From an uncultured Mailhella sp. (GTDB lineage: Bacteria > Desulfobacterota > Desulfovibrionia > Desulfovibrionales > Desulfovibrionaceae), in contig CAJTMS010000018.1 in assembly GCA_910577155.1 (NCBI GenBank), forward strand, positions 1-32,618: a stretch of DNA of 32,618 nt, given 5' to 3'. The position numbers and the translations under genes are program-made. This document shows positions 16,496 to 24,798 of the stretch, one piece after another; positions within the stretch are counted from its first letter, which is position 1; each line of letters starts with the position of its first letter. The notes beneath the pieces are model-generated. The model saw only the letters and a list, made by a program, of their open reading frames with translations, ran no database searches and had not been told where the DNA came from.

Positions 16496-17030
16496 GTATA
16501 TCCTCACCATTGAAAGTATTGTTCCTTACCCGAAAAGAATGTGGGAAGAAATCCTTATCCGTTTTCTTGACCTTTTAGAAAAGCAAAAAAATTTTTCCTT
16601 TGAAAACTGTGCATTAACCTTGCTTGTTGTCAAAGATAACGATATGATTTTTTATAATCAGGAACAAATGGGAGTTAATGGTCCTACCAATATCCTGAGT
16701 TTTCCGGAAGATGACAGCAATGCCGTTTTTTTAAGCTCAAATTCTTCCGGTGCAAATGTTTTCGGCATAAAGCACGCTGCTGTCAAAAAACAGCGTACTG
16801 CATTAGGAACATTGATTTTAAGTATGGATACGCTTTTACGGGAAGCGCATATCTATGGACAAAATCCCCACAAATACGCAATACGCCTTCTCGCCCACGG
16901 GCTTGTCCACTTACTGGGATATGAACATGGCGACGACATGTGGGAATTGACGGATTTTTTGGAACATTCTCTTTTAACACAGGAATCAATATACACTCTT
17001 ACCCCTTTCCGGAGTTTTACACATGGCTAA
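16482..17030 (+). CDS. ybeY: Endoribonuclease/rRNA maturation factor YbeY
   Basis: Zinc-dependent RNase that matures the 3' end of 16S rRNA and takes part in ribosome quality control. The 182-aa protein has TNILSFPE (69-76) and the metal motif HGLVHLLGYEH (139-149; His139, His143, His149), which fit the family H-x3-H-x5-H. Between these motifs is an insertion (about 78-107, Ser/Asn-rich then basic), and the usual LGDI reads LGTL, so the fold is slightly modified. Start at 16482 is preferred over upstream ATGs, which lie inside the low-complexity tail of the previous gene; AGGAA sits at 16464-16468. It overlaps era by 8 bases. Confidence 0.9.
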   Translation: MKKNKYILTIESIVPYPKRMWEEILIRFLDLLEKQKNFSFENCALTLLVVKDNDMIFYNQEQMGVNGPTNILSFPEDDSNAVFLSSNSSGANVFGIKHAAVKKQRTALGTLILSMDTLLREAHIYGQNPHKYAIRLLAHGLVHLLGYEHGDDMWELTDFLEHSLLTQESIYTLTPFRSFTHG

Positions 17031-17946
17031 ATTGCACCGTTGCGGCTGGGTAGTTCTTATGGGACCTCCAAACGCAGGAAAATCAACACTTACCAATGCA
17101 CTGATCGGACAGAAGGTCAGTATTGTTACCAGTAAACCGCAAACCACAAGAAATCGTATCATAGGCATTTGCTCAGAAGAAAACGCGCAGATTATTTTTA
17201 TGGATACTCCTGGTTTGCACCATGACAAAAACCAAATGCGGGGACCTCTTGGCAAACAAATGATACAGGCAGCATGGCAAAGCCTGTCCACTGCAAATGC
17301 CATTATGATGGTGCTTGACTGTGATTTATATATCCGTAAACCGGAATTTTTAGAACGGGATATCGCCTCTTTCAAGCTTGCCTTTGCAAATGAAGAGCGC
17401 CCTGTTTTTATTGTGGTGAATAAAGTTGACTTGTTCAGCGATAAATCAAAAATGCTGCCTCTTTTGGAAAAACTCCATGAGGATTTGCCCAAAGCTGTTA
17501 TTTTTCCGCTGTCTGCTTCGCAAAAAGACGGTATCAAAGAACTCAAGCAGCTGCTTATCGAGGCAATGCCGGAGGGAGAAGCTCAATTTCCCGAAGATCA
17601 GCTTTCCACCGCTCCGACACGCTTTTTATGTGCGGAAATTATCCGTGAAAAAGTTTTTGAACATTTACGGCAGGAAGTTCCGTATACAACAGCCGTTGAT
17701 ATTGAGCACTGGGAAGAAATCCCCGAAAAAAATCAAACTGTTATCAATGCCGTTATCTATGTTGCACGTTCTTCCCATAAGGCTATGGTTATCGGAAGGG
17801 CAGGGGCAACCATAAAAGAAATTGGCACACTTGCCCGCAAGGATATTCAAGAACTTATCGGCGGCAAAGTCCATTTGGAACTTTGGGTAAAAATCAAAGA
17901 AAACTGGATTGAGGAAATTAACTTATATTCCGATGAAATGTTATAA
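17023..17946 (+). CDS. era: GTPase Era
   Basis: Ras-like GTPase that binds the 3' end of 16S rRNA and assists 30S assembly. The 307-aa protein has G1 GPPNAGKST (14-22), the switch region with PQTTRNR (39-45), G3 DTPG (61-64), G4 NKVD (133-136) and G5 SAS near 166. A C-terminal KH domain contains VIGRAGATIKEIG. Length and domain order are standard. GGAG at 17011-17014 is the SD. Overlap with ybeY and the shared target (16S rRNA 3' end) make this a functional unit with ybeZ and ybeY. Confidence 0.97.
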   Translation: MAKLHRCGWVVLMGPPNAGKSTLTNALIGQKVSIVTSKPQTTRNRIIGICSEENAQIIFMDTPGLHHDKNQMRGPLGKQMIQAAWQSLSTANAIMMVLDCDLYIRKPEFLERDIASFKLAFANEERPVFIVVNKVDLFSDKSKMLPLLEKLHEDLPKAVIFPLSASQKDGIKELKQLLIEAMPEGEAQFPEDQLSTAPTRFLCAEIIREKVFEHLRQEVPYTTAVDIEHWEEIPEKNQTVINAVIYVARSSHKAMVIGRAGATIKEIGTLARKDIQELIGGKVHLELWVKIKENWIEEINLYSDEML

Positions 17947-17963
17947 AAGAAAGGGGAAATAGC

Positions 17964-18650
17964 ATGAGTGAATTATCTGAACGCTATTTAAAAGTGAAAG
18001 ACCGTGTCCATGAAGCCTGTAAAAAAGCCGGACGGGATGAACAGTCAGTTAAACTTGTTGCTGTTTCAAAGTTTCACCCCATTGAAGCGATTATTGAAGT
18101 TGCAGAACTTGGACAAAAAGAATTCGGGGAAAATTATATACAGGAAGCATTGGAAAAAATTGCTGTTCGCCCTGATTTGAAGTGGCACGCCATTGGACCG
18201 ATCCAACACAAAAAAACAAAAGATATTATTGGAAAATTCAGCCTTATTGAAAGCCTTGCAACGGATTCTTTTTTACACGAACTGGAAAAAAGAACCCAAA
18301 ATGCCAACTGCACGCAGGATGTCCTCGTACAAGTCAATATTGGCAGGGAAGAACAAAAATCCGGTTTGCTTCCGGAAGACCTTATTTCCTTTGCGCAAAA
18401 AGTTCTTGCTGTTCCCACCCTCAACCTTTGCGGACTCATGTGCCTGCCTCCTTTGGACGAAAACCCTGAACATACCCGCCCTTATTTTATTGAGCTGCGT
18501 GAACTGAAAGAAAAACTTGAAAAAGAATTGGAAATAACGCTTCCCCATCTATCCATGGGAATGAGCGCGGATTTTCCCGTTGCCATTGAAGAAGGTGCAA
18601 CCATTATCCGGGTCGGCACAGATATTTTTGGATCTCGCCATCCTCATTAA
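17964..18650 (+). CDS. PLP homeostasis protein (YggS/PLPBP family)
   Basis: Single-domain alanine-racemase-like barrel (228 aa) that binds pyridoxal phosphate without a known enzymatic activity and buffers vitamin B6 and amino-acid pools. Lys36 in LVAVSKFHP is the PLP lysine. Other family patterns are FGENYIQEALEK, WHAIGPIQHKK (usually WHFIGxLQxNK) and the phosphate site MGMSADFPVAIEEGATIIRVG. SD AAGGGGA lies before 17964. It follows era by 17 bases, so it likely belongs to that operon. In many bacteria yggS sits near cell-division genes (sepF, yggT); that context is absent here. Confidence 0.92.
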   Translation: MSELSERYLKVKDRVHEACKKAGRDEQSVKLVAVSKFHPIEAIIEVAELGQKEFGENYIQEALEKIAVRPDLKWHAIGPIQHKKTKDIIGKFSLIESLATDSFLHELEKRTQNANCTQDVLVQVNIGREEQKSGLLPEDLISFAQKVLAVPTLNLCGLMCLPPLDENPEHTRPYFIELRELKEKLEKELEITLPHLSMGMSADFPVAIEEGATIIRVGTDIFGSRHPH

Positions 18651-18682
18651 ATAAACCCGAAATACCATACCCTATTAACCTG

Positions 18683-18710
18683 TTGCATTTATGGAAAATT
18701 TCTGTATAGT
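18683..18710 (+). promoter_or_regulatory. Sigma70-type promoter for the fliL flagellar operon
   Basis: TTGCAT (18683-18688) and TATAGT (18705-18710) are separated by 16 bases. The ATG of fliL is 20 bases downstream of the -10, with GGAGAA as SD. A housekeeping-type promoter, rather than a sigma28 or sigma54 motif, appears to drive this part of the flagellar cluster. Confidence 0.6.
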
Positions 18711-18730
18711 TACATGAATGGAGAATTGAT

Positions 18731-19288
18731 ATGGCTAACGAACAAATACAAGAGCAACCCAAAAAAAGAAGTAAATTAAAACTTATCATCATTATTGTTA
18801 TTTTACTCATGCTCATTCTTAGTGGTCTTGCTACCTATTGGTGGTTAAACCTTCATGTACCGGATACCCCAAAGAAAGCTGACACTCCTCAAGCTCCTGC
18901 TGAACAAACTGTTCCGGCGGAGGAAAAAAAATTTACGGAAAATGTCACCGATTTGCGTGAACAAGTCATGACCCCTCAAAAAACTTTATTAAATATTGTT
19001 ACTATCCCTACTGTAACTATTAATTTAGCCGATACAGACAGTATACGTTATTTAAAAGTCGGTTTTGACATAGAGGTAAGCACAGAAGACGCGGCAAAAG
19101 CTCTTGAGGACCAAAAAGCGCGTATTCGTGATTCCATCATTATTTTACTTTCAAGCAAGACCTATGCGGAACTTTCCAGTACAGAAGGAAAACTTAAAGT
19201 AAAAAATGAAATTTCAACACGCCTTAACCAAATTTTGGGTGTTCCTCGCGTTGTGCAAATATACTTCAATGAGTTTGTCATTAACTAA
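18731..19288 (+). CDS. fliL: Flagellar basal body-associated protein FliL
   Basis: Inner-membrane protein (185 aa) that surrounds the stator units of the flagellar motor and supports torque. A short basic cytoplasmic tail is followed by one membrane helix (about 17-39), a Pro/Ala/Glu linker (about 43-80) and the periplasmic FliL domain, with YLKVGFDIEV (about 113-122), the helix of about 130-150, and the C-terminal VVQIYFNEFVIN that ends FliL proteins as a beta strand. It is the first flagellar gene in the cluster. FliN follows after 12 bases with AAAGGA overlapping the fliL stop. Confidence 0.92.
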   Translation: MANEQIQEQPKKRSKLKLIIIIVILLMLILSGLATYWWLNLHVPDTPKKADTPQAPAEQTVPAEEKKFTENVTDLREQVMTPQKTLLNIVTIPTVTINLADTDSIRYLKVGFDIEVSTEDAAKALEDQKARIRDSIIILLSSKTYAELSSTEGKLKVKNEISTRLNQILGVPRVVQIYFNEFVIN

Positions 19289-19300
19289 AGGATTTGAGCT

Positions 19301-19843
19301 ATGAGTCAGGAAGAAATGTCTGATGATGAAAGATTAGCTGCTGAATGGGCTGCCAGTCTGGAAGCAGAAGCAGAAAACAATAAAGAGCTGGATGAACAAA
19401 ATTTTGGGGAAAATGCCCCTTCTGACGATGATGCAAAATTGGCAGAAGAATGGGCGGCTGCCTTGGCTTCCGATGAGCAGGAACAAGTGAAGAAAAAACA
19501 CAAGCAATTGGCAGCGGAAGTTTCTGAACCGGCCTATAAAAACTTGACTGATGTTGCAAAAATTACTCCTCAGGACAACCAAAAACGGGAACTGGACTTT
19601 ATTCTTGATATTCCCCTTGACGTTTCTGCGGAACTTGGCAAAACACGTCTTTTGATTAAAGATTTGCTCCAATTGGGGCAAGGCTCCGTTATTGAGCTGA
19701 ATAAACTGGCAGGTGAACCCTTGGAAATTTTTGTCAACGGCAAACTTGTTGCCCGCGGCGAAGCTGTTGTTGTTAACGAAAAATTTGGTGTCCGTCTGAC
19801 TGATATTATCAGTCCTATTGAACGAATAACCCAATTAAGTTAA
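19301..19843 (+). CDS. fliN: Flagellar motor switch protein FliN
   Basis: Cytoplasmic C-ring protein involved in rotor switching and in delivery of export cargo. The C-terminal SpoA domain (about 95-178) has LDFILDIPLDVSAELGKTR, LLQLGQGSVIELNK, VNGKLVARGEAVVVNEKFGVRLTDI, all typical. The N-terminal half is acidic and holds two copies of a 13-residue motif: DDERLAAEWAASL (8-20) and DDAKLAEEWAAAL (43-55). FliM, the usual upstream partner of fliN, is not in the window. Start at 19301 follows AAAGGA at 19287-19292. A terminator follows the stop. Confidence 0.93.
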   Translation: MSQEEMSDDERLAAEWAASLEAEAENNKELDEQNFGENAPSDDDAKLAEEWAAALASDEQEQVKKKHKQLAAEVSEPAYKNLTDVAKITPQDNQKRELDFILDIPLDVSAELGKTRLLIKDLLQLGQGSVIELNKLAGEPLEIFVNGKLVARGEAVVVNEKFGVRLTDIISPIERITQLS

Positions 19844-19852
19844 TTTTTTGTG

Positions 19853-19882
19853 AAAAGAGATACTTGTTATCTCTTTTTTTTT
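19853..19882 (+). terminator. Intrinsic terminator between fliN and fliO
   Basis: Perfect 10-bp stem AAAAGAGATA (19853-19862) with TATCTCTTTT (19868-19877), five-base loop, followed by nine Ts ending at 19882. It lies inside what looks like a flagellar operon, so fliO-fliP-fliQ probably receive only readthrough transcription or have a promoter I did not find. Confidence 0.8.
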
Positions 19883-19897
19883 AGGTTAAAAAAAGGT

Positions 19898-20497
19898 ATG
19901 AAAACAATACATGCTTTTTTCCTTTTCATCAGTCTGCTTTGTACAATGTGCCTTGGCGCACAGCACTGTTTTGCGGCAGAACAGGAAGTTACGCAAAAAC
20001 AAAGCTCCCAACACGAAAGCACTCCTGCCCAAAGCACACCCCAAAAAAGCAATTTTTCTGAAAAACTTGAACAAACAAAACCCGATGCGGCTGTATCCGG
20101 AAAATTAGACAATAAGCAAACCCAAGAAAAGCCTTTTTTAACATCAACAGATGAACCTATCCCAAGCTTTGGCTGGGGAAACTATTTCCAAGGTCTTGGC
20201 ATAATGCTTTTGCTTTTGTTTGTTTTTTGGTATATCCTCAAATTAATGCGAAAATATGGAAACGGAAGATTTTTGCCCAACCAAAAACTTCTGCCTCGTG
20301 ACAGCATGTATCTTGAAGGACAGCTGCCCTTAGGACAAGGAAAAAGTATTCTTATTGTCAAAGTATTGGATGAACGGCTTGTGCTCGGTGTCACGGAAAA
20401 AAATATCAATCTGCTTTCAAAAACAGGAACAAATCATGCGGAAACATTTGAAGAGCTTATGCAGCAAGTTCCCTTTAAAAACACTCCTGACGCTTAG
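19898..20497 (+). CDS. fliO: Flagellar biosynthetic protein FliO
   Basis: FliO-family membrane protein (199 aa) that helps assemble the FliP ring of the flagellar export gate. A signal peptide (1-24, ending near CFA-A), a low-complexity Gln/Ser/Pro region (about 26-90), one membrane helix (about 103-125, MLLLLFVFWYILKL) and a cytoplasmic domain with ILIVKVLDERLVLGVTEKNINLL, the FliO core. I start at 19898 because an earlier in-frame GTG at 19850 would place the coding sequence through the terminator. The only SD-like sequences are very close (AAAAGG, 1 base gap) or far, so translation may be weak. It overlaps fliP by 62 bases. Confidence 0.85.
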   Translation: MKTIHAFFLFISLLCTMCLGAQHCFAAEQEVTQKQSSQHESTPAQSTPQKSNFSEKLEQTKPDAAVSGKLDNKQTQEKPFLTSTDEPIPSFGWGNYFQGLGIMLLLLFVFWYILKLMRKYGNGRFLPNQKLLPRDSMYLEGQLPLGQGKSILIVKVLDERLVLGVTEKNINLLSKTGTNHAETFEELMQQVPFKNTPDA

Positions 20498-21209
20498 TTT
20501 TATCCTTATCCCCTCTCATGTTCTGGCAGCAATTCCAACCTTTACCATGAGCCTTGCGGGGGGAGAAGTTGAGCCTTCAGCTGTTGCGTTAACCCTTGAA
20601 ATTTTATTCCTTTTTACTATTTTATCCCTTGCTCCCGCCATTGCCATGACAGTGACAAGCTTTACGCGGATTATTATTGTTTTCCACTTTTTGCGGCAGG
20701 CAATGGGCATACAGCAAATTCCGCCCACGCAAATTTTAGCAAGTTTAGCTATTTTTATGACGGTTATCATTATGTATCCTGTGGGAAAAGATATTAATGA
20801 CAATGCCCTGCAGCCCTATTTGCAGGAAATAATCGGCTTTGACGAAGCCCTGCAGCGGGCAGAAATTCCTTTGCGGAATTTTATGTTTAAGCATACCAGA
20901 GAAAAAGACTTATCCCTTTTCTATTCCATAGCCCAAATGGACGCACCGCAAAATAAAGACGAAGTACCGACTGTTATGCTGGCTGCAGCATACGTTATCA
21001 GCGAATTTAAAACCGCCTTCAGCATCGGTTTTTTAATTTATATTCCTTTCCTGATTGTGGACATGGTTGTTTCCAGTACCTTGCTTGCCATGGGTATGAT
21101 GATGCTGCCGCCAATGATGGTTTCCATGCCGTTTAAACTTTTGCTTTTTGTTATTGTAGACGGCTGGAATTTAATTATTGGCTCCCTTGTAAACAGTTTT
21201 CTTTTCTAA
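20436..21209 (+). CDS. fliP: Flagellar type III export gate protein FliP
   Basis: Core of the export gate, forming with FliQ and FliR the pore for flagellar proteins. The 257-aa form from 20436 has a signal peptide (about 1-32), then the FliP family block PAIAMTVTSFTRIIIV followed by FHFLRQAMGIQQIPPTQI, and the C-terminal block EFKTAFSIGFLIYIPFLIVD, MMLPPMMVSMPFKLLLFV. Four membrane helices beyond the signal are visible. Start is set by AGGA at 20425-20428, seven bases before the ATG; this makes a long 62-base overlap with fliO. The family usually runs 245-260 aa, in agreement. Confidence 0.95.
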   Translation: MRKHLKSLCSKFPLKTLLTLSFILIPSHVLAAIPTFTMSLAGGEVEPSAVALTLEILFLFTILSLAPAIAMTVTSFTRIIIVFHFLRQAMGIQQIPPTQILASLAIFMTVIIMYPVGKDINDNALQPYLQEIIGFDEALQRAEIPLRNFMFKHTREKDLSLFYSIAQMDAPQNKDEVPTVMLAAAYVISEFKTAFSIGFLIYIPFLIVDMVVSSTLLAMGMMMLPPMMVSMPFKLLLFVIVDGWNLIIGSLVNSFLF

Positions 21210-21218
21210 GGTTATCAT

Positions 21219-21488
21219 ATGAGTCCAGAATTTGTTATCGGTTTTATGCGCAGTGCGATTGAACTTACCCTCAGCCTTGCCCTGCCTATGCTTCTGGCAG
21301 GTCTTGCCGTGGGCGTCATTGTCAGTATTATCCAGGCTGCAACACAAATCCAAGAACAAACCCTTACGTTTATCCCCAAACTCTGTGTTATTTTTGGCAT
21401 GCTTATTTATGCCTTTCCATGGATTTTAGAAAGAATATCCTCTTTTACGACTAATCTTCTCATCAATCTTCCGCAATACGTTCGGTAA
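21219..21488 (+). CDS. fliQ: Flagellar export gate protein FliQ
   Basis: Small two-helix gate protein (89 aa) that packs around the FliP-FliR complex. Recognised by the start MSPEFVIGFMRSAIELTL, the segment LAVGVIVSIIQAATQIQEQTLTFIPK (about 27-52) and PWILERI. Length equals the family norm of 89. It follows fliP by nine bases. FliR and FlhB, which normally come next, are missing: selB follows instead, so the gate genes are split in this genome. Confidence 0.95.
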   Translation: MSPEFVIGFMRSAIELTLSLALPMLLAGLAVGVIVSIIQAATQIQEQTLTFIPKLCVIFGMLIYAFPWILERISSFTTNLLINLPQYVR

Positions 21489-21498
21489 GCAGGTACAT

Positions 21499-23427
21499 AT
21501 GGCAATTGTGATGGGTACAGCCGGGCATATTGACCATGGAAAAACAACGCTCATTCACGCCCTGACCGGTATCCGGTGTGACAGGCTCAAAGAAGAAAAA
21601 AAACGGGGCATTACCATTGAGCTGGGTTTTGCATGGTTTGATTTGCCTGAAAAAGACGGACAGCATATCCGCATGGGAATTATCGATGTTCCCGGTCATG
21701 AAAAATTTGTCAAAAACATGGTTGCAGGTGCTCAAGGTATTGATTTTGTTCTTCTTGTCATTGCTGCTGATGAAGGCGTTATGCCCCAGACGAGAGAACA
21801 CCTTGAAATTTGCTCACTTTTAAATATTCGGGAAGGCATAATCGCCTTAACCAAAATTGATACCGTTGACAAGGAAATGCTGGAACTTGCCTGCAATGAT
21901 ATCAAGGAATTTACCAAAGGCACCTTTTTAGAAAATGCCCCGATTTTCCCTGTTTCTGCTTATACCGGTGAAGGACTGGAAACGCTCAAAAAGGCTATTA
22001 TCGATAAAAATTATCAGCTTCAGCCCCAGCGCAGAAATGACCTTTTCCGGCTGCCTATCGACAGAGTTTTCAGTTTAAAAGGGCACGGAACATTGATCAC
22101 AGGCACCCTTCTTTCCGGCTCCGCTTCCCTTGGTGATGAAGTGTGCATTATGCCCAAAAATATCCCCACAAAAATCCGCTCTATGCAAAATCACGGGCAA
22201 ACAGTGGAAAAAGCCTTTGCCGGACACAGGACATCTGTCAATCTGGCTGGTATTGAAGTCAGTGATATTGAACGGGGCGATATTCTTGCCTTTCCGCATA
22301 CACTTTTCCCCTCCACCCGCTGGCTTGCCAAACTGCATTGCCTTGCTTCCGCTTCCAAAGCAATCAAGCACAGAACAGAAATACATCTTCACCATGGAAC
22401 AAAAGAAGTCATGGCAAAACTGTATTTAAAAGAGAAGGAAAAACTGGAACCAAACCAAACATGCCTGTGTGAAATCCGTTTTTCTGAGCCCATGTGCGGT
22501 GTTTTTGGCGATAAATGTGTCCTGCGCAGTTTTTCCCCTTTGCAAACCATAGCAGGAGCTGCTCTTCTCAATCCCTTGCCCCATTTTCCGAAACTGGGCA
22601 AAATTCAGGATGATTTTCTCGATATCGAGCAAAATTTCCTTGATTCCAAGGCACAGTATTCTGCCCTCTATGAACAATTAAAACTAGGCAATGAAAAAGG
22701 CATCAGCTTTAAAGAATTGGCGATTCTTTGTCCCTTTGATGAAAAAAAACTTGAAAAAGCATTGCAGGACTTACTCGCCCAAAAACGCTGCATTCTGTAT
22801 GACAAAGAAAACAAAATCTATCTTGCTGACTGCTATGTTAAAGCATATGAGCAGACTATGCTCCAAAAAGTGCGGGAATATCATCAAAATGAGCCTCTTA
22901 AACAATATATGCCAAAGGCTTCTCTCCTTTCCCAGTTTGAACCTGCCAAACTGGCACAAAGTATTTTGAACAATTTGCTCAAACAAAAGAAGCTGCTCAG
23001 CATTGAAGACGGGCTTTGCGTAACCAATCATACCGTTTCGCTCACGACAAAAGAAAGTACAATAAAAAAAGAGTGTTATGATTTTTTCCTGCAAAATCCC
23101 CACAACCCGCCTCTTTTAAAAGAACTATGTGAAAAATTTTCTGTTTCCCAAAAAGAAATGCTCAATGTGCTCGCTCTCCTTGTTCAGGAAGAAAAACTGG
23201 TCAAAGTCATGGAAGGCATGTATTTTTTACGTGCTGAAATTGAACAGATAAAGCAAGCAATATTCCTTTTCTTTCAAAATAATTCAGATATGAGCCCCAA
23301 TGATTTTAAAACAATATCTCAAGGTCTTACAAGAAAATATGCTATTCCTGTACTTGAATATTTTGACAAAGAGCGTATGACTATCCGGGTTGGAAACGGA
23401 AGAAAACTTCGGCAGATAAATAAATAA
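21499..23427 (+). CDS. selB: Selenocysteine-specific elongation factor SelB
   Basis: Translation GTPase that brings Sec-tRNA to in-frame UGA codons marked by a SECIS hairpin. The 642-aa protein has a GTPase domain with GHIDHGKTTL (9-18), GITIELGFAW (37-46), DVPGHEKF (63-70) and TKID (118-121), EF-Tu-like domains 2-3 (about 175-345) and C-terminal winged helices (about 380-642) that would bind SECIS. No His/Cys defect is visible. Its presence implies selenoproteins such as formate dehydrogenases or hydrogenases elsewhere; selA, selD and the Sec tRNA are not in this window. SD-like AGG lies before the ATG at 21499, 10 bases after fliQ. Confidence 0.95.
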   Translation: MAIVMGTAGHIDHGKTTLIHALTGIRCDRLKEEKKRGITIELGFAWFDLPEKDGQHIRMGIIDVPGHEKFVKNMVAGAQGIDFVLLVIAADEGVMPQTREHLEICSLLNIREGIIALTKIDTVDKEMLELACNDIKEFTKGTFLENAPIFPVSAYTGEGLETLKKAIIDKNYQLQPQRRNDLFRLPIDRVFSLKGHGTLITGTLLSGSASLGDEVCIMPKNIPTKIRSMQNHGQTVEKAFAGHRTSVNLAGIEVSDIERGDILAFPHTLFPSTRWLAKLHCLASASKAIKHRTEIHLHHGTKEVMAKLYLKEKEKLEPNQTCLCEIRFSEPMCGVFGDKCVLRSFSPLQTIAGAALLNPLPHFPKLGKIQDDFLDIEQNFLDSKAQYSALYEQLKLGNEKGISFKELAILCPFDEKKLEKALQDLLAQKRCILYDKENKIYLADCYVKAYEQTMLQKVREYHQNEPLKQYMPKASLLSQFEPAKLAQSILNNLLKQKKLLSIEDGLCVTNHTVSLTTKESTIKKECYDFFLQNPHNPPLLKELCEKFSVSQKEMLNVLALLVQEEKLVKVMEGMYFLRAEIEQIKQAIFLFFQNNSDMSPNDFKTISQGLTRKYAIPVLEYFDKERMTIRVGNGRKLRQINK

Positions 23428-23453
23428 AAAGGCAGATACTAAACGAGCAACGC

Positions 23454-23969
23454 ATGATATATACCGCGATTGACTTTGAAACAGCCGACAATGGCAGAGA
23501 CAGTGCCTGTGCAGTAGGTCTGGTAAAAATACAGGATACTTGTATTCTTGACAGTTTTTATTCTTTAATCCGCCCTCCGCGCTCTTGGATTAAATACGCC
23601 TATTTTCACGGTATTACATGGGATATGCTCAAGGACAAACCTGGATTTGACGAACAGTGGCAGGATATTGCCGCATTTTTAGAAGGCACAGAAGCTTTTA
23701 TTGCCCATAACGCCCCTTTTGATAAAGGGGTTTTATATGGAACGGCTGAAGCATATGGAATAAAAATTCCTGAAATTCCTTTTTATTGCACGCTCAAAGG
23801 AGCAAGAAAATTTTTGCACCTTCCTAAAAATTCTTTAGACTGCGTGTGCAATGCCCTCAATATCAATTTGCAGCATCACCATGCTCTTTCTGACGCCATG
23901 GCTTGCGCATCTATTTTTCTTTATTTTGCCGGGCAGCAATTTCCTTTAACATCTTGTCTTATAAAGTGA
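23454..23969 (+). CDS. DEDDh 3'-5' exonuclease (DnaQ/PolC epsilon-like)
   Basis: Stand-alone exonuclease (171 aa) of the DnaQ-like superfamily. Exo I is Asp7-Phe-Glu9-Thr, Exo II contains Asp90 in AHNAPFDKGVL, and Exo III is HHALSDA with His142 and Asp147, so all five catalytic residues of a DEDDh nuclease are present. The internal YFHGITWDML resembles proofreading subunits of the PolC/epsilon type. It is short and lacks a polymerase-binding tail, so a repair or RNA-processing role is equally possible. It sits 26 bases after selB with a weak SD. Confidence 0.85.
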   Translation: MIYTAIDFETADNGRDSACAVGLVKIQDTCILDSFYSLIRPPRSWIKYAYFHGITWDMLKDKPGFDEQWQDIAAFLEGTEAFIAHNAPFDKGVLYGTAEAYGIKIPEIPFYCTLKGARKFLHLPKNSLDCVCNALNINLQHHHALSDAMACASIFLYFAGQQFPLTSCLIK

Positions 23970-23976
23970 GTTTTTT

Positions 23977-24798
23977 ATGCTTATTGATTTACACACCCAC
24001 ACTTGTTACGGTCATGGAAGCAATACCGTTTTTGAAATGTTCCAAGCCGGGAAAAAACAGGGACTTTCTGTCCATGGCTTTAGCGAACATTCCCCCCGTC
24101 CGCATGGTTATGACTATACCAATGAATACCGTGACCATTTAAATAAACACTTTCAAAATTATATTGATGAAGTTACGGAAATAAAGCAAAAAAACCTAGA
24201 AACAAAAGTATTGCTTGCCCTTGAGCTTGACTGGTTTGAAGACGAACCCGATTTTATGCAGGAATGTGCGGAAAAATATCCGTATGATTATCTAATTGCA
24301 GGCATACATTTTATCAAAAAGTGGGGCTTTGATGATCAGGCAAGCCATTGGAAAAATCTCCTCACAAAAGAAAAACATGCCTATTATTCCGCCTATTACA
24401 AAACCATGATTAAAATGGCAGAAAGCAAACTTTTCCACATTGTTGCCCATCCTGATTTAATCAAAATTTTCAGTAAAGAAAGTTTTGAGCCATGGATAAA
24501 AGAAAATAAACACCTTGCAGAAGACGCTCTTCTTGCCTGCAAGGAAAACGGACTGTGCATGGAAGTTTCTTCTGCCGGTCTGCGCAAGCCCTGTCAGGAA
24601 ATTTATCCTTGCAGGACACTGATGGAAATTGCCGAAGACATTGCCATACCCCTGACCTTTGGCTCTGACGGACACTGTGTCCATACCATAGCCAAAGACC
24701 TGCCAAAACTGCACGGCTATGCAAAAGAATACGGCTTTACGGAACAACATTATTTTGAAAAGAAAAAACTTCTGACTGCAGCACTCTCATATGCCTAA
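23977..24798 (+). CDS. hisJ: PHP-family histidinol-phosphatase
   Basis: Metal-dependent phosphatase of the PHP superfamily that probably dephosphorylates L-histidinol phosphate. The 273-aa length matches HisJ/HisK (about 268). Metal motifs: DLHTHT (4-9), HGFSEHS (about 33-39), AHPDL (about 157-161) and GSDGH near 229-233, with SSAGLRKP and EIYPCRTLM typical of the HisJ group. A DNA polymerase X-type PHP is less likely because no polymerase domain is attached. SD GTGAG overlaps the stop of the exonuclease. It overlaps the ABC gene by eight bases. Confidence 0.85.
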   Translation: MLIDLHTHTCYGHGSNTVFEMFQAGKKQGLSVHGFSEHSPRPHGYDYTNEYRDHLNKHFQNYIDEVTEIKQKNLETKVLLALELDWFEDEPDFMQECAEKYPYDYLIAGIHFIKKWGFDDQASHWKNLLTKEKHAYYSAYYKTMIKMAESKLFHIVAHPDLIKIFSKESFEPWIKENKHLAEDALLACKENGLCMEVSSAGLRKPCQEIYPCRTLMEIAEDIAIPLTFGSDGHCVHTIAKDLPKLHGYAKEYGFTEQHYFEKKKLLTAALSYA

